A stretch of 64,000 nt of DNA from an uncultured Verrucomicrobiota bacterium (GCA_937996795.1 CALKUH010000022.1:124001-188000), one strand, 5' to 3'; shown: positions 47,292 to 56,499, counted from the stretch's first letter. Program-made: numbers and translations. Notes: generated by a model from the sequence alone, not told the origin.

Positions 47292-50200
47292 GCGACCTCC
47301 GTGGCGTCGCCCGGCGCGGCCGCGGGCAGGAAGTCCAGCCTGAGTTTCAGCCCGCGCAGGAGCGCGTACATCGCCGCCGCGCGATCCGTGCGGAGCGCGC
47401 CGTCGCGAGCCGCATCCGCGCGCAGCACCTCAAACGTCGCGGCATCCAGCTCAACCCGGAAGCCCGGCGCCCGGTAGCGGAGCGTGCCGTTCCACACCAG
47501 GTCGTGCGTCGCTCCGTCCCAACGGGCCTGGAGGCGGACACCGTCGTCCGCGCGGACGAGGCGGAACGCGTTGTCGGCCTCCCGCTCGAACTCCGCGCGC
47601 GACGTGTACAGGCGCGGCTTGTCGCGGTAGGGCTTGCCGGCGGTCGGGCAGAAGGTGGCGCAATTGCCGCACTCGTTGCAGAAATCCGTCATCACCGCGA
47701 CCTGCAGGTCCTGGCGCACGGCGAAGCCGCCGTCGCGCTCCACGTGGACGCGGCCGCCGTGCGCCGTGATCGACGAGAGGGCGAGCGTCACCGGCTCCTG
47801 GCGGTAGGTCATGAAGGCGAGGTTCGGGCAGACGCCGACGCACGTGCTGCACATGACGTTGCAGTCGAGGCAGCGCTCCGCCTCGCGCATCGCCTCCTCG
47901 CGCGTGAGCGTCTGCGTCACCTCGCGGAAGTTGCGGCGCGCGGCGGGGTCGGTCTCGTGGATCCGGACCTGGAACCGGCGGTGCGCCCGCTTGCGGAGGA
48001 TCGCCTCCACGTCCGCGGGCCTCGGCGGCGCCTCTTCGGGAAGCGCGCCCTCCTCGCGACGGCGGATGTCGAGGGCGATGCGCTTGCCGTCGCCGACCGC
48101 CTTGACGATCGTCGCGGGACCGTCGCCGACCAGGTCGCCGCCGGCATAGACGTCGGCGATCGACGTGCGGAGCGTCGCCGCATCCACGTCGACAAAGCCC
48201 GCCTTGTTCAGCGCGGGCGGCGCGTTTCCAAACAGCGAGAGGTCGGCCTGCTGACTGATTGCGACGATCAGCGTGTCGAGCGGGACCGCCTCGATGGCGC
48301 CGGGAATTTCCACCGGGCGGCGGCGTCCCGACGCATCCGGCTCGCCGAGCATCATCCGCGCGCACAGCACGATGCCCATTTTGCCGTCCGCTTCGAGGAC
48401 GGCCTTCGGCGCAAGCAATTCGCGGATCGGGATGCGCTCGGCTTCGAGGCCGTGGCGCTCCTCGTATTGCGCGGGCATCTCGGCCTTCGTGCGACGGTAG
48501 ATCACGCTGACCTCATCCGCGCCGAGCCGCCACGCGGTGCGCGCGCAATCCATCGCCACATCGCCGCCGCCCACCACGCCCACGCGCCGGCCCGCGTGCG
48601 TGATCGTGCCCTCGCGGACGCCGCGCAGGAAGTCGAGCGCATCCATCACGCCCTTCGCGTCCTCGCCCGGGATGCCGAGCCGCTGGCCGCGCTGCGCGCC
48701 CGCCGCGACGACGGTGTAGCGGAAGCCCTCCGCGCGCAGCGAGGCGAGCGTCATGTCGCGCCCCGCGCACTGGTTGAACCGGAACTCCACGCCGAGCGCC
48801 TTCAGCCGCTCAAGGTCCTGGTGGATGACGTCCGTCGTCGCGCGGTAGCCGGGGATCGAGCCCGACACCATGCCGCCCGCATACGCGCGCTTCTCGAACA
48901 CCGTGACGGCATAGCCGGCGGTGGCGAGGAAATACGCCGCACCCAGCCCGCACGGGCCCGCGCCGATGATCGCGACGCGGCACGCGCGCCGGGCGCCGGG
49001 CGCACCCGGCTTCTGCGCGAGCGCCGGCTCCTGGTCCATGATGAACCGCTTGATCTCGCGGATCGCGAGCGGGTCGTCGTAGTGGACGCGCGTGCAGACC
49101 GTCTGGCAGGCATGATTGCACGCGCGGCCGAGAATCGCGCCGAGCGGGTTGTCGCGCCGGACGATCTCGATCGCCTCGGCGAAACGGCCCTCGCGCACGG
49201 CCTTCATGTACATCGGCACCCGCTGGTCGACGGCGCAGTTGTCGCGGCACGGCGGCTTGATGCAGTCGAACAGGCCGAGTTTTCGCGCGGTCTTCGTTTT
49301 CCGGCGATCGAACCGGTCCTTGCGCAGCAGCGGCTCCGCGCGGACCTCCCGCGCATACGCGAGCAGGTTCGCATGGGCGCAGGCGTGCACGTCCGGCGAG
49401 GCGGTGTGTCCGGCGCGGTGCGCGGTGGACACGATAAACGCATCCTGCGACGCCGCGCCCGCCGTTGAACACGCGTCGAGGCTGTTCGCGATGTACTGCA
49501 GGAGGCGCGAGTAACTGCCGGGGCGCAGCAGGTCGGAGCAGGTGGTCACCGTGCGCATGCCGCAGGCGAGCAGCCGGGGCGCGTTGAACGCATCCGCGCC
49601 GCCCGCGAACGACAGGAGCAGGCGGCCGCCGAACTCCTCCTGCAATTTCGCCGCGAGGTTGACCGTGATCGCGTGCAACGGGCGGCCGGACAGGTAGGCC
49701 ATCGCCTCCTTCTTCGAGAAGGACGGGCGCGTGTTCTCCGTCTCCAGCGTGTTCGAGAGTTTTACCCCGAAGGTGACGCCCTTCCGCCGGGCGGCGGCCT
49801 CCAGGTCGCGCACCAGCGCGACGCCGTCGGGATACTTCAGGTCGTGCGCGAACGCCAGGTCCGGCACGGTGATGTCCGCATAGCCGAGGTCGCGCAACAG
49901 GCCGCGCACCGCGTCCGGGCCGAGCAGCGTCGGGTTCAGCTTCACGTTCGTGTGCAGGCCCCACTCCTCGATCAGGTAGCGCGCGATCCTGCCGATCTCG
50001 TCGGGCGGACAGCCGTGCATCGTCGAGAGCGTGACGTTGTTCGAGAGACACGCGGGAATCGCGATCTCGCGGGCCTCCGGCGCGTAGCGCGCGACGGCCT
50101 CCACCACGCGGGCGAGGTCGGCGCCCGGGTCGCGCATGCGGCGGAGGAAGGACTGCACGTTCGGCTTGAGGATGCCCTCCAGGTTGTAGCCGACGCTCAT

Positions 50201-50650
50201 GTTGAAGATCACGCCGGGTCCGTCGCCCGCGAACCCGAGCCTGCGGTGCAGAACGTGGATGAGCACCCACGCGCGCAGGTATTCCTCGAACGACTGGTCG
50301 ATTTTTAGTTCCTGCGACCACTCGACGTTGTAGCCCTCGTCCTGCATGTCGATGCACGGCTTCGGCACGTCGAGTTCATCCAGCGTCTGGACGGTCTTCA
50401 GCTCGATGAAGCGCGCGCCGCAGAGCCACGCGACGATGATGTTCTGCGCCAGCTGCGTGTGCGGACCGGCGGCGACACCGAACGGGTTCTCCAGCACGGC
50501 GCCATACAGCGGTTGCGCGAGGCGGGCGCGGGGATCGGGCGCATGGAAAAGCGAGCGGGGCACGCCAAAAATGGATCGGGTTTCATCCAGCTCGCGGATC
50601 ACCCAGCGGCTGAACGCATCGACCGGTATCGGCTGGAAGCGATCAGACAT
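47288..50650 (-). CDS. ygfK: YgfK-type FeS flavoprotein oxidoreductase
   Basis: 1,120 residues, a little longer than E. coli YgfK. It starts with a dihydroorotate-dehydrogenase-like barrel (GVAAGPHTQLAQNIIVAWL, FIELKTVQTLDEL, TLSTMHGCPPDEI). Next come cysteines CIKPPCRDNC and CNHACQTVC. The FAD site VAIIGAGPCGLGAAYFL is near 555 and the NAD(P)H site VGVVGGGDVAMDCA near 690. Two 4Fe-4S clusters follow (CSTCVGVCPN and CNECGNCATFCP, ~925-995). Though named a putative selenate reductase subunit in E. coli, its linkage to purine clusters suggests electron transfer with the Mo hydroxylase or reduction of the purine/pyrimidine-type ring. It is first in the overlapping operon. Confidence 0.93.
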   Translation of the reverse strand: MSDRFQPIPVDAFSRWVIRELDETRSIFGVPRSLFHAPDPRARLAQPLYGAVLENPFGVAAGPHTQLAQNIIVAWLCGARFIELKTVQTLDELDVPKPCIDMQDEGYNVEWSQELKIDQSFEEYLRAWVLIHVLHRRLGFAGDGPGVIFNMSVGYNLEGILKPNVQSFLRRMRDPGADLARVVEAVARYAPEAREIAIPACLSNNVTLSTMHGCPPDEIGRIARYLIEEWGLHTNVKLNPTLLGPDAVRGLLRDLGYADITVPDLAFAHDLKYPDGVALVRDLEAAARRKGVTFGVKLSNTLETENTRPSFSKKEAMAYLSGRPLHAITVNLAAKLQEEFGGRLLLSFAGGADAFNAPRLLACGMRTVTTCSDLLRPGSYSRLLQYIANSLDACSTAGAASQDAFIVSTAHRAGHTASPDVHACAHANLLAYAREVRAEPLLRKDRFDRRKTKTARKLGLFDCIKPPCRDNCAVDQRVPMYMKAVREGRFAEAIEIVRRDNPLGAILGRACNHACQTVCTRVHYDDPLAIREIKRFIMDQEPALAQKPGAPGARRACRVAIIGAGPCGLGAAYFLATAGYAVTVFEKRAYAGGMVSGSIPGYRATTDVIHQDLERLKALGVEFRFNQCAGRDMTLASLRAEGFRYTVVAAGAQRGQRLGIPGEDAKGVMDALDFLRGVREGTITHAGRRVGVVGGGDVAMDCARTAWRLGADEVSVIYRRTKAEMPAQYEERHGLEAERIPIRELLAPKAVLEADGKMGIVLCARMMLGEPDASGRRRPVEIPGAIEAVPLDTLIVAISQQADLSLFGNAPPALNKAGFVDVDAATLRTSIADVYAGGDLVGDGPATIVKAVGDGKRIALDIRRREEGALPEEAPPRPADVEAILRKRAHRRFQVRIHETDPAARRNFREVTQTLTREEAMREAERCLDCNVMCSTCVGVCPNLAFMTYRQEPVTLALSSITAHGGRVHVERDGGFAVRQDLQVAVMTDFCNECGNCATFCPTAGKPYRDKPRLYTSRAEFEREADNAFRLVRADDGVRLQARWDGATHDLVWNGTLRYRAPGFRVELDAATFEVLRADAARDGALRTDRAAAMYALLRGLKLRLDFLPAAAPGDATEVA

Positions 50651-50879
50651 TCCCCATTCCTTGTCCCGAAGACGTTGGAAATGGTCGTGTTTCGGCCCGC
50701 GCAACACGAGGCCGATCGGCATCCGCCCACCCTGATTGAACCATCGGTGAAACACCTATGCGAGGGGCGCGACATCCCCGCAGCGCAAGCCCTTGGGACA
50801 GGGTCGCCGCCCCGATGATGAAGGCTGGAACGCGCCCGCGCCCGCGCATACCTTTCATCCCCGCAACGGATTGAACACC

Positions 50880-51500
50880 ATGAGCGCGTTGGGACTTTTC
50901 TCATTTTTCGGCATCATGCTGGTGCTGGCGGCGATTCCGAGCAGCAGCGTGGCCCTCGTGGTCGCGCGCGCGGTGTCGGGCGGGTTCCGCTGCGGGGTGG
51001 CCGCCGCCGCGGGCATCGCGCTGGCTGATGTGGTGTTTGTGCTCGTGGTGGCGCTGGGGATGAACGCCATCGCGGAACGGATGGCCGCGCTCTTTTCCCT
51101 GCTGCGCGTGGCGGGCGGATGTTATTTGATCGCGCTCGGGATGGGGTTGTGGCGCACGAGGCCCGCCGGCGAAACAGCCCCTGCAACCCGGCCGACCGGC
51201 GGACGATGGAGCAGTTTCGCGGCCGGCTTCGCGCTTACGCTCGGGGACATCAAGGCCCTCTTCTTCTACGCGAGCCTCTTTCCGGCGCTGCTGAATCCGG
51301 CAGCGCTCGACCGCGCGCACCTCGCGATGCTGGCCGTCCTTACGTTCCTCGCCGTGGGCGGCGTCAAACTCGCCTATGCAGCAGCGGCGGAGCGCATGGC
51401 CGCGCGACTGGCTTCGCGGCGCGCAGCGCCGGGCCTCGCGCGGGCGGCGGGCGTCCTGCTGGCGGGCATCGGCCTGTTCGTGGCCCTGACGGCCTGGTAG
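50880..51500 (+). CDS. LysE/RhtB family exporter
   Basis: 206 residues with about six hydrophobic segments. Family features are the N-terminal SFFGIMLVLAAIPSSSVALV, VAAAAGIALADVVFVLVVALG and the FALTLGDIKALFFYASLFPAL segment, where the usual N-P-K is L-G-D-I-K. These carriers export amino acids or related small molecules. It starts 229 nt from the divergent ygfK, so it could export a purine-cluster amino acid, but this is only context. Confidence 0.85.
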   Translation: MSALGLFSFFGIMLVLAAIPSSSVALVVARAVSGGFRCGVAAAAGIALADVVFVLVVALGMNAIAERMAALFSLLRVAGGCYLIALGMGLWRTRPAGETAPATRPTGGRWSSFAAGFALTLGDIKALFFYASLFPALLNPAALDRAHLAMLAVLTFLAVGGVKLAYAAAAERMAARLASRRAAPGLARAAGVLLAGIGLFVALTAW

Positions 51501-51556
51501 GGGTAGGTTGAACCGCGGCGCGCCTGGGGTATCTTTCGCGGCAAGGAGGACGACTC

Positions 51557-52273
51557 ATGAATCTGGTGTGCTGGATGGCGGGGATGCTGGCGGTGGGCCT
51601 GGCGCTGGAGGCGCGGGCGGAGAAGCGCGTGCTGATGGTGGTGACGAGCCACGACCGGATTGATGACGCACATCCCACCGGGCTTTGGCTGGAGGAGTTT
51701 GCGACGCCCTACGAGCTGTTCCGCGGCGAGGGCTATGCCGTGACGGTGGCGAGCACCAAGGGCGGCGCGGCGCCCGTCGATCCACGCAGCCTGGCGGACA
51801 AGGATCGCTTCAAGCCGGATACGCTCGATGCGCTGAAGGCCACCGTCCCGCTGGCCGGCGTTGCGCTCACGGACTTCGACGCGGTGTTCTTCCCGGGCGG
51901 ACACGGCACGATGTACGACCTGCCCAACGACGCGCATGTGGCTGCGGCGGTGACGCACTTCCTCACGCAGGACCTCCCCATCGCGCTGGTCTGCCACGGG
52001 CCGGCCGCGCTGGTCGGCGCGACGCTGCCCGATGGCTCGCCCGCGGTGAAGGGGCGGAAGGTGACGGCGTTCACGGACGCGGAGGAGCGCGCGGTCGAAC
52101 TCGACGACGAAATGCCGTTCCTGCTCGAGACCAAACTGCGCGAGCAGGGCGGCGTGTTTGCCGGCGCCGAAAATTTCGTCGAGCACGTCGTGGTCGACGG
52201 CAACCTCGTGACGGGCCAGAACCCGGCGTCGAGCGAAGCCGCCGCACGTGCGCTGATCCAGCTGTTGCCGTAA
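51557..52273 (+). CDS. secreted DJ-1/PfpI superfamily protein
   Basis: 238 residues. A signal peptide ends near EARAEKR. The nucleophile elbow is IALVCHGPAALVGA, and the FPGGHGTMYDLP loop is typical of the Hsp31/glyoxalase III-like branch. Known relatives are glutathione-independent glyoxalases, deglycases or chaperones. A periplasmic location is unusual for most of these. AAGGAGGA precedes the start. Confidence 0.85.
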   Translation: MNLVCWMAGMLAVGLALEARAEKRVLMVVTSHDRIDDAHPTGLWLEEFATPYELFRGEGYAVTVASTKGGAAPVDPRSLADKDRFKPDTLDALKATVPLAGVALTDFDAVFFPGGHGTMYDLPNDAHVAAAVTHFLTQDLPIALVCHGPAALVGATLPDGSPAVKGRKVTAFTDAEERAVELDDEMPFLLETKLREQGGVFAGAENFVEHVVVDGNLVTGQNPASSEAAARALIQLLP

Positions 52274-52329
52274 GCGCATGTGTTGGGGATTTACTTCCCT
52301 GAATTCCGCAGGCTACGTTCGCCGGATTC

Positions 52330-52857
52330 ATGAATCCCGAACAGTTGGGGCGGACGGCAATCCGCCGCATCGAACAAGCCGCGGGTCCCGCGCGCGACCA
52401 CTGGCTTGTGGCACACGGGTTGCGGGCTGACGCCGCGCCGCCGTCCGATGGATCGCCGGAGGATCGACTCCTCGACGCCTGCCGCATCATCGCGTCACAC
52501 GGCCGCCTGCTGGAAGCGGGCCTCGCGGCCGGGCGCGACTCCGGCTGGCTGCTGCACCCGGGCCGCGGGTTGCGTATGAATGAAATCGTGGCCGTGGCTG
52601 CGCTGCTGTCCGGCGGGCTCGAGTGGGCCGTATTGCGCGGGAGGGTCGCCGCCGATCCGGCGCGCCATGACGTCGCCCTCGCGTTGAACCTCGTGTGCAA
52701 GACGCTGGACATCCCGCTCGGCGCGCTCGCGCTGGACCGCCTTGAGCTCTATGCGTGGAAACCGCGGCCCGGCCACTGGCTGCTCCAGCGCCTCGCGCGC
52801 ACCTCGCGTGAGCCGGGCTGGCTCGAACGCCGCTTCGCGGGGCGCCGCGCGTCATGA
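52330..52857 (+). CDS. hypothetical protein
   Basis: 175 residues, no family recognised. It is mainly helical, with Arg- and Ala-rich helices and a hydrophobic patch MNEIVAVAALLSGGLEWAVLRG near the middle, which may be amphipathic rather than transmembrane. Its stop overlaps the EamA transporter start by 4 nt (ATGA), so the two are probably translated together. Codon use is like the neighbours. Confidence 0.7.
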   Translation: MNPEQLGRTAIRRIEQAAGPARDHWLVAHGLRADAAPPSDGSPEDRLLDACRIIASHGRLLEAGLAAGRDSGWLLHPGRGLRMNEIVAVAALLSGGLEWAVLRGRVAADPARHDVALALNLVCKTLDIPLGALALDRLELYAWKPRPGHWLLQRLARTSREPGWLERRFAGRRAS

Positions 52858-53789
52858 CGCAGGACGCCTCGCCGCGCGGCGCCTATCTCGCGATGGGCCT
52901 CACGATCTTCTTCTGGGCCACGGCGCCGCTCGTGCTGAAATATTTCACCGGCGTGATGGATGCGTGGACCGTCAACGGTCTGCGCTACATCTTCACCGCG
53001 CTGTTCTGGCTGCCGGTGGTCTTCGCGCGCTGGCGCGAGATTCCGCCCGGACGCAACATTTTCCGCGATGCGTGGGTGCCGGCGTGCTGCCACATGCTCG
53101 GGCAGGCGGGCTGGGGCCTCGCGCCCTATTACAACGACGCCAGCGTGATGAACTTCGTCAGCCGCGCGGCGTTCCTGCTGACCATCGTCGCCGGGTTCTG
53201 GCTGCTGCAGGGCGAACGCCACCTCGCGCGCCGCCCGCTGTTCTGGGTCGGCGTCGCCGCCACGGTCGCGGGCCTGCTGGCGATGTTCGGCGGCGGATTG
53301 CATGCGAACAACACGTCGGCCGCCGGCATGGGCCTCCTGCTGTGGACCTCCGCGTGCTGGAGCCTTTACTCCGTGCAGGTGCGCAAGCGCATGGGCGGCT
53401 ATCCCGCCGCGCTGGCGTTCGGCGTCGTGAGCCTGCTGGCGGTGCCGGGACTCACGGCGGCCATGTTCGCGCTGGGCGACTGGCGCGCGATGTTCACGCT
53501 GTCGACCGGCCAGTGGAGCGCGCTGGCGCTGTCGGCGTGGCTCGGCATCGCGCTGGGACACGTGTTGTTCTACCACTGCATCCGCGCGCTCGGCCCCGTG
53601 CTGGCGGAGGGCGCGCTGTCGCTGATTCCGTTCGTCACGTTCCTCGCCGCGCACCTCGCCTTCGGGGAGCAGTTGACGCGCGCGCAATGGACCGGCGGCG
53701 TCCTGCTGGTCGGCGCGGTGTTCTGCCTGCTCGGCGCGCGCGTGCGCCCGCGGACCACGCAAGCTGGCGTCGAACACGCGGGCGGCTAA
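52854..53789 (+). CDS. EamA/DMT family transporter
   Basis: 311 residues with about ten transmembrane segments and two EamA repeats. Hydrophobic segments include AYLAMGLTIFFWATAPLVLK and FLLTIVAGFWLL, and the second half has the H-(V/L)-x-F-Y-hydrophobic pattern ALGHVLFYHCIRALGPVLAEG. The family exports or imports metabolites such as amino acids and nucleotides. The substrate is unknown. It converges with the SUMF1-like gene with a 4-nt stop overlap. Confidence 0.88.
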   Translation: MTQDASPRGAYLAMGLTIFFWATAPLVLKYFTGVMDAWTVNGLRYIFTALFWLPVVFARWREIPPGRNIFRDAWVPACCHMLGQAGWGLAPYYNDASVMNFVSRAAFLLTIVAGFWLLQGERHLARRPLFWVGVAATVAGLLAMFGGGLHANNTSAAGMGLLLWTSACWSLYSVQVRKRMGGYPAALAFGVVSLLAVPGLTAAMFALGDWRAMFTLSTGQWSALALSAWLGIALGHVLFYHCIRALGPVLAEGALSLIPFVTFLAAHLAFGEQLTRAQWTGGVLLVGAVFCLLGARVRPRTTQAGVEHAGG

Positions 53790-54568
53790 TCCGCCGCCGG
53801 GCGCGCGATAACGCGGAACCCGGTGTCGGCGTCGCGGTAGTCGCGCGGCAATTCGACGCGGTTCCACACGCGCAGCAGCCGGGGCGACCGCTCGCTCCAA
53901 CTGCCGCCGCGCACCGGCGCGCGCGGCGCATCCGGAGCCGCGGCGCACCACTCGGCCGCATTGCCGCCGAGGTCGTAGAGCAGGTACGGGTTCGGCGGAT
54001 AGGAACCGACCGGCCGCAGGCCATCGAGCCGGAACGCCGCGCGCCCCGCGGGCTCGGCCCAGCCCCACGGATACGGCGCGGCATGCACGCCGCCGCGCGC
54101 CGCGTATTCCCATTCATCCTCCGTGGGCAGCGACACCTCCACGCGAAGCCAGCCCGAAAGCCAGCGCGCATACGCCCCGGCCTGGGCGTGCGAAACAAAA
54201 ACGACCGGATCGCGCGGGTCGCGCGGCGACAGGTGGCCCGGCGCACCGACGAATTGCGGCGATTCGAACGGCGTGCGGGTGTCGTTCAGGAAACGCGCGA
54301 ACTGCGCCGTGGTGATCTCCGTGCGCGACATCCAGAAGGACGGCACCACCCCCTCGCGCGGCGGCTGCGCGCCCGCCTCGCGGCTGCCGAACACGGCGGA
54401 CCCGCCCGGCACCGTCACCCATCCCGGCAGGTCGCGGATGGCACGGGTCTTCGGCGGCTTGCCGATGGTCGTGGCCTCCGGCGCGGATGCGGCCGGGCGT
54501 TGCGGAGAACACCCGAGCAAGCCGGCGCACAACAGGGATCCAAGGATGGAAAGGTAACGCTTTGACAC
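53786..54568 (-). CDS. SUMF1/formylglycine-generating-enzyme-like lipoprotein
   Basis: 260 residues from a GTG start. A lipobox LLCAGLLGC marks a lipoprotein. The SUMF1 (FGE-sulfatase) fold shows VPGGSAVFGS, MSRTEITTAQFARFLNDT, VSLPTEDEWEYAARGG, YDLGGNAAEW and RGGSWSERSP...GFRV. True formylglycine-generating enzymes have two active-site Cys after RGGSF; here the stretch after RGGSW has none, so it is probably not an oxidase for sulfatase maturation. It may be a structural or binding member of the family. No sulfatase gene lies nearby. Confidence 0.85.
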   Translation of the reverse strand: MSKRYLSILGSLLCAGLLGCSPQRPAASAPEATTIGKPPKTRAIRDLPGWVTVPGGSAVFGSREAGAQPPREGVVPSFWMSRTEITTAQFARFLNDTRTPFESPQFVGAPGHLSPRDPRDPVVFVSHAQAGAYARWLSGWLRVEVSLPTEDEWEYAARGGVHAAPYPWGWAEPAGRAAFRLDGLRPVGSYPPNPYLLYDLGGNAAEWCAAAPDAPRAPVRGGSWSERSPRLLRVWNRVELPRDYRDADTGFRVIARPAAD

Positions 54569-54591
54569 GGCGGAGGGTTATTTACTACTGT
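54562..54591 (+). promoter_or_regulatory. sigma-70-like promoter
   Basis: TTGACA (54562-54567), an 18-nt spacer and TACTGT (54586-54591) lie 54 nt before the coiled-coil protein gene. The -35 overlaps the start codon of the divergent lipoprotein gene. Confidence 0.5.
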
Positions 54592-54644
54592 CTGCCCGAC
54601 GATGCGAGTGTCGAGCTGAACCCCAACCCTGTAGCAGGTGTTCC

Positions 54645-55385
54645 ATGGATAACATTGTGATGATCCTTTCCGCCGTCGCCAGCCTCATCAGCGCCGTCGT
54701 GCTGATCCTCGTGCTGGGCAAGTTGGGCAAGGTCGCCGCCGCCGCTGAAAAAGCCACCGCCAAGTCGGGCGGTGCCGGCATCTCGGCGAAGGAACTCGGC
54801 GCGGAACTCGCCGGGCCGATCGACGCCGCGTTCAAGGCACACGTCCCGAACCCGGAGAAATTTGCCGCCGCCACCGCCGCCGCCATCGAACAGGCCGTCA
54901 AGAAATCCAGCGAGGGCGTGGAGGCCCTGCACAAGAACCTGCTCGCCGCGCAGTCCCAGGCCACGGACAAATGGTCGGCCAACGAGAAGGCGGTCATTCA
55001 GGGCCTCGAACATGCGGCCAAGGCCGTCGAATCCGCCGCATCCAAGCTCAACGACGCCCTCGCCTCGCACACCCAGCAGCTCGACAAGGTGGAATCGGGC
55101 AACCGCGACCAGCTCAAGTCCGTCCTGACCCAGCACGCCGAAAGCCTCAACAAGGCGTCCAGCGCGATCGCCGGGCAGCTCGACAAAATCATGCAGCTCG
55201 AAAAGGACATCCAGCAGGTCCTGCACGTCCAGCAGGTGGTGGACGGGTCGATCAAGGCCGTTTCGAGCGCCGAGGAATTCAAGGCCACCCTCTCGGCCCT
55301 GCGCAAACATCTCGAAGCCTCCGACTCGCTCGTGCGCGAAGCAACCAAGCCGCGCACCATCCGCCTGGTCGAACAGGACAGCTGA
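54645..55385 (+). CDS. membrane-anchored coiled-coil protein
   Basis: 246 residues, family not recognised. One N-terminal transmembrane helix (IVMILSAVASLISAVVLILVL) is followed by a long Ala/Lys/Glu-rich helical region (~30-240) with heptad-like spacing of hydrophobics. Such proteins often act as envelope spacers or parts of membrane complexes. The upstream TTGACA promoter suggests it is transcribed alone. No partner is evident. Confidence 0.75.
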   Translation: MDNIVMILSAVASLISAVVLILVLGKLGKVAAAAEKATAKSGGAGISAKELGAELAGPIDAAFKAHVPNPEKFAAATAAAIEQAVKKSSEGVEALHKNLLAAQSQATDKWSANEKAVIQGLEHAAKAVESAASKLNDALASHTQQLDKVESGNRDQLKSVLTQHAESLNKASSAIAGQLDKIMQLEKDIQQVLHVQQVVDGSIKAVSSAEEFKATLSALRKHLEASDSLVREATKPRTIRLVEQDS

Positions 55386-55432
55386 CATCAGGCAGGACGC
55401 CGTGAGATCAGCGGTCGATCCGCCCGGAAGTT

Positions 55433-55620
55433 AACCGCGGATTTCACGAATTAGCGCGGATCAATTATCTGTGGTATCTGCGCCATCTGCGGTGCCATTC
55501 CGAATCACCGCAGATCACACAGATATCGCAGATGGGGAGATCTTCCTTAATCCGCGCAATCCGTTTAATCCGCGGTTCCCTCTTCTCCGTGTCTCTGTAT
55601 CTCTGTGAACTCCGTGGTAA
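55433..55620. repeat. nested palindromic intergenic element A
   Basis: Outer arms: AACCGCGGATTtcACGaATT...GCGGAT at 55433-55460 pair imperfectly with a segment near 55552-55576 ending TTTAATCCGCGGTT. Inner arms: ATCTGTGG/ATCTGCGGTG words near 55465-55496 pair with CACCGCAGATCACACAGAT near 55505-55523. A third word set, TCTCCGTGTCTCTGTATCTCTG, ends the element near 55620. All arms repeat a ~10-nt pattern of CGGAT, CAGAT or CGGAG. The whole gene-free gap between 55386 and 55628 is essentially this element. Confidence 0.7.
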
Positions 55621-55628
55621 AGGGCCGA

Positions 55629-56036
55629 TCACGCCTGCGGCGGGCCCTTGGCGATGCCGACACGGAGCGGGTAGCGGATCTTGAGGTCGCCGTCGAGCAG
55701 GACCTCCACCCAGTGCGTGCCCTCGGTCAGGAACTCGACGTTCAGGAAGATTTCGACATTCGTCGCCGTCGCCTCGGGCGAGGGCAGCTTCACGGGAATG
55801 TTCTGCCCTTCCACCAACACGCTGTTTTCGTCCGGCTTCAGGATGCGGCTGCGCTGGTTGAACGTGCCCTCCCCGCTGCACCAGCGGGTGACCATGAACA
55901 GGCGCGGATAGCGCGCGGGCAGCGACTGCACCATGATCGCGTCAAAGAGCCCGATGAGGATGAACTTGCCGTTGCGCTCCTGGCGGACATCGTCGCAGAG
56001 GATCGCGGATTGCAGGTCGGGAAGAATCGTGTTCAT
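55629..56036 (-). CDS. DUF6941-like hypothetical protein
   Basis: 135 residues. The N-terminus LPDLQSAILCDDVRQERNGKFILIGLFDAI resembles a family of uncharacterised proteins I know as DUF6941 (LCDDVRxE...GKxxLIGxFD). It looks like a single soluble beta-rich domain with no signal peptide. The start at 56036 matches the conserved N-terminus; no ribosome-binding site is obvious. Function unknown. Confidence 0.75.
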   Translation of the reverse strand: MNTILPDLQSAILCDDVRQERNGKFILIGLFDAIMVQSLPARYPRLFMVTRWCSGEGTFNQRSRILKPDENSVLVEGQNIPVKLPSPEATATNVEIFLNVEFLTEGTHWVEVLLDGDLKIRYPLRVGIAKGPPQA

Positions 56037-56112
56037 GGGCGCAGTATCGGGCATTGAATAAACAGGCCGCAAGCTTCGTCGTATGTTCAACACCGCACAC
56101 GGAGGAGTCGCC

Positions 56113-56448
56113 ATGAACCGTTTGATCGGAATTGCAGCCGCGCTCGCCGCCCTCGCAGGCCCCGCCATGGCCCAGCAGTTCAGCGTGCGCTTCGGCCCGG
56201 AACCCGTCCGCGCACGCCATTACGCCGCGTGCCCCACGCCCGCGGTGGTCTATGTGCCGGTGCCCGTCGCACCGCGCGGGTACTGGACCACGCACCCGCG
56301 CACCGTGCGCACGCCCGGCGAATGGACCTGGTCGCAGCATCTGAACGGGACATACCACAAACGCTGGACCCCGGGCCGCTATCAGACCATCGCGCAGCCG
56401 GTGTGGGTCGACCACCCCGCGCGCGGCCATGCCCGCGCCTGGCGCTGA
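56113..56448 (+). CDS. small exported protein, unknown function
   Basis: 111 residues. A signal peptide ends at AGPAMAQQ. The mature part is rich in Tyr, Trp, Pro, Arg and His (YWTTHPRTVRTPGEWTWSQH, YHKRWTPGRYQT) and resembles small periplasmic YXXW/GxY-type proteins. GGAGGAG lies 8 nt before the chosen start; a longer frame starts at 56083 but has no such site. Confidence 0.7.
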   Translation: MNRLIGIAAALAALAGPAMAQQFSVRFGPEPVRARHYAACPTPAVVYVPVPVAPRGYWTTHPRTVRTPGEWTWSQHLNGTYHKRWTPGRYQTIAQPVWVDHPARGHARAWR

Positions 56449-56499
56449 GGCGGCCACCCGCCGCTTGTCGCGCGACGCGATCGCCGATAAGATGGCGCC

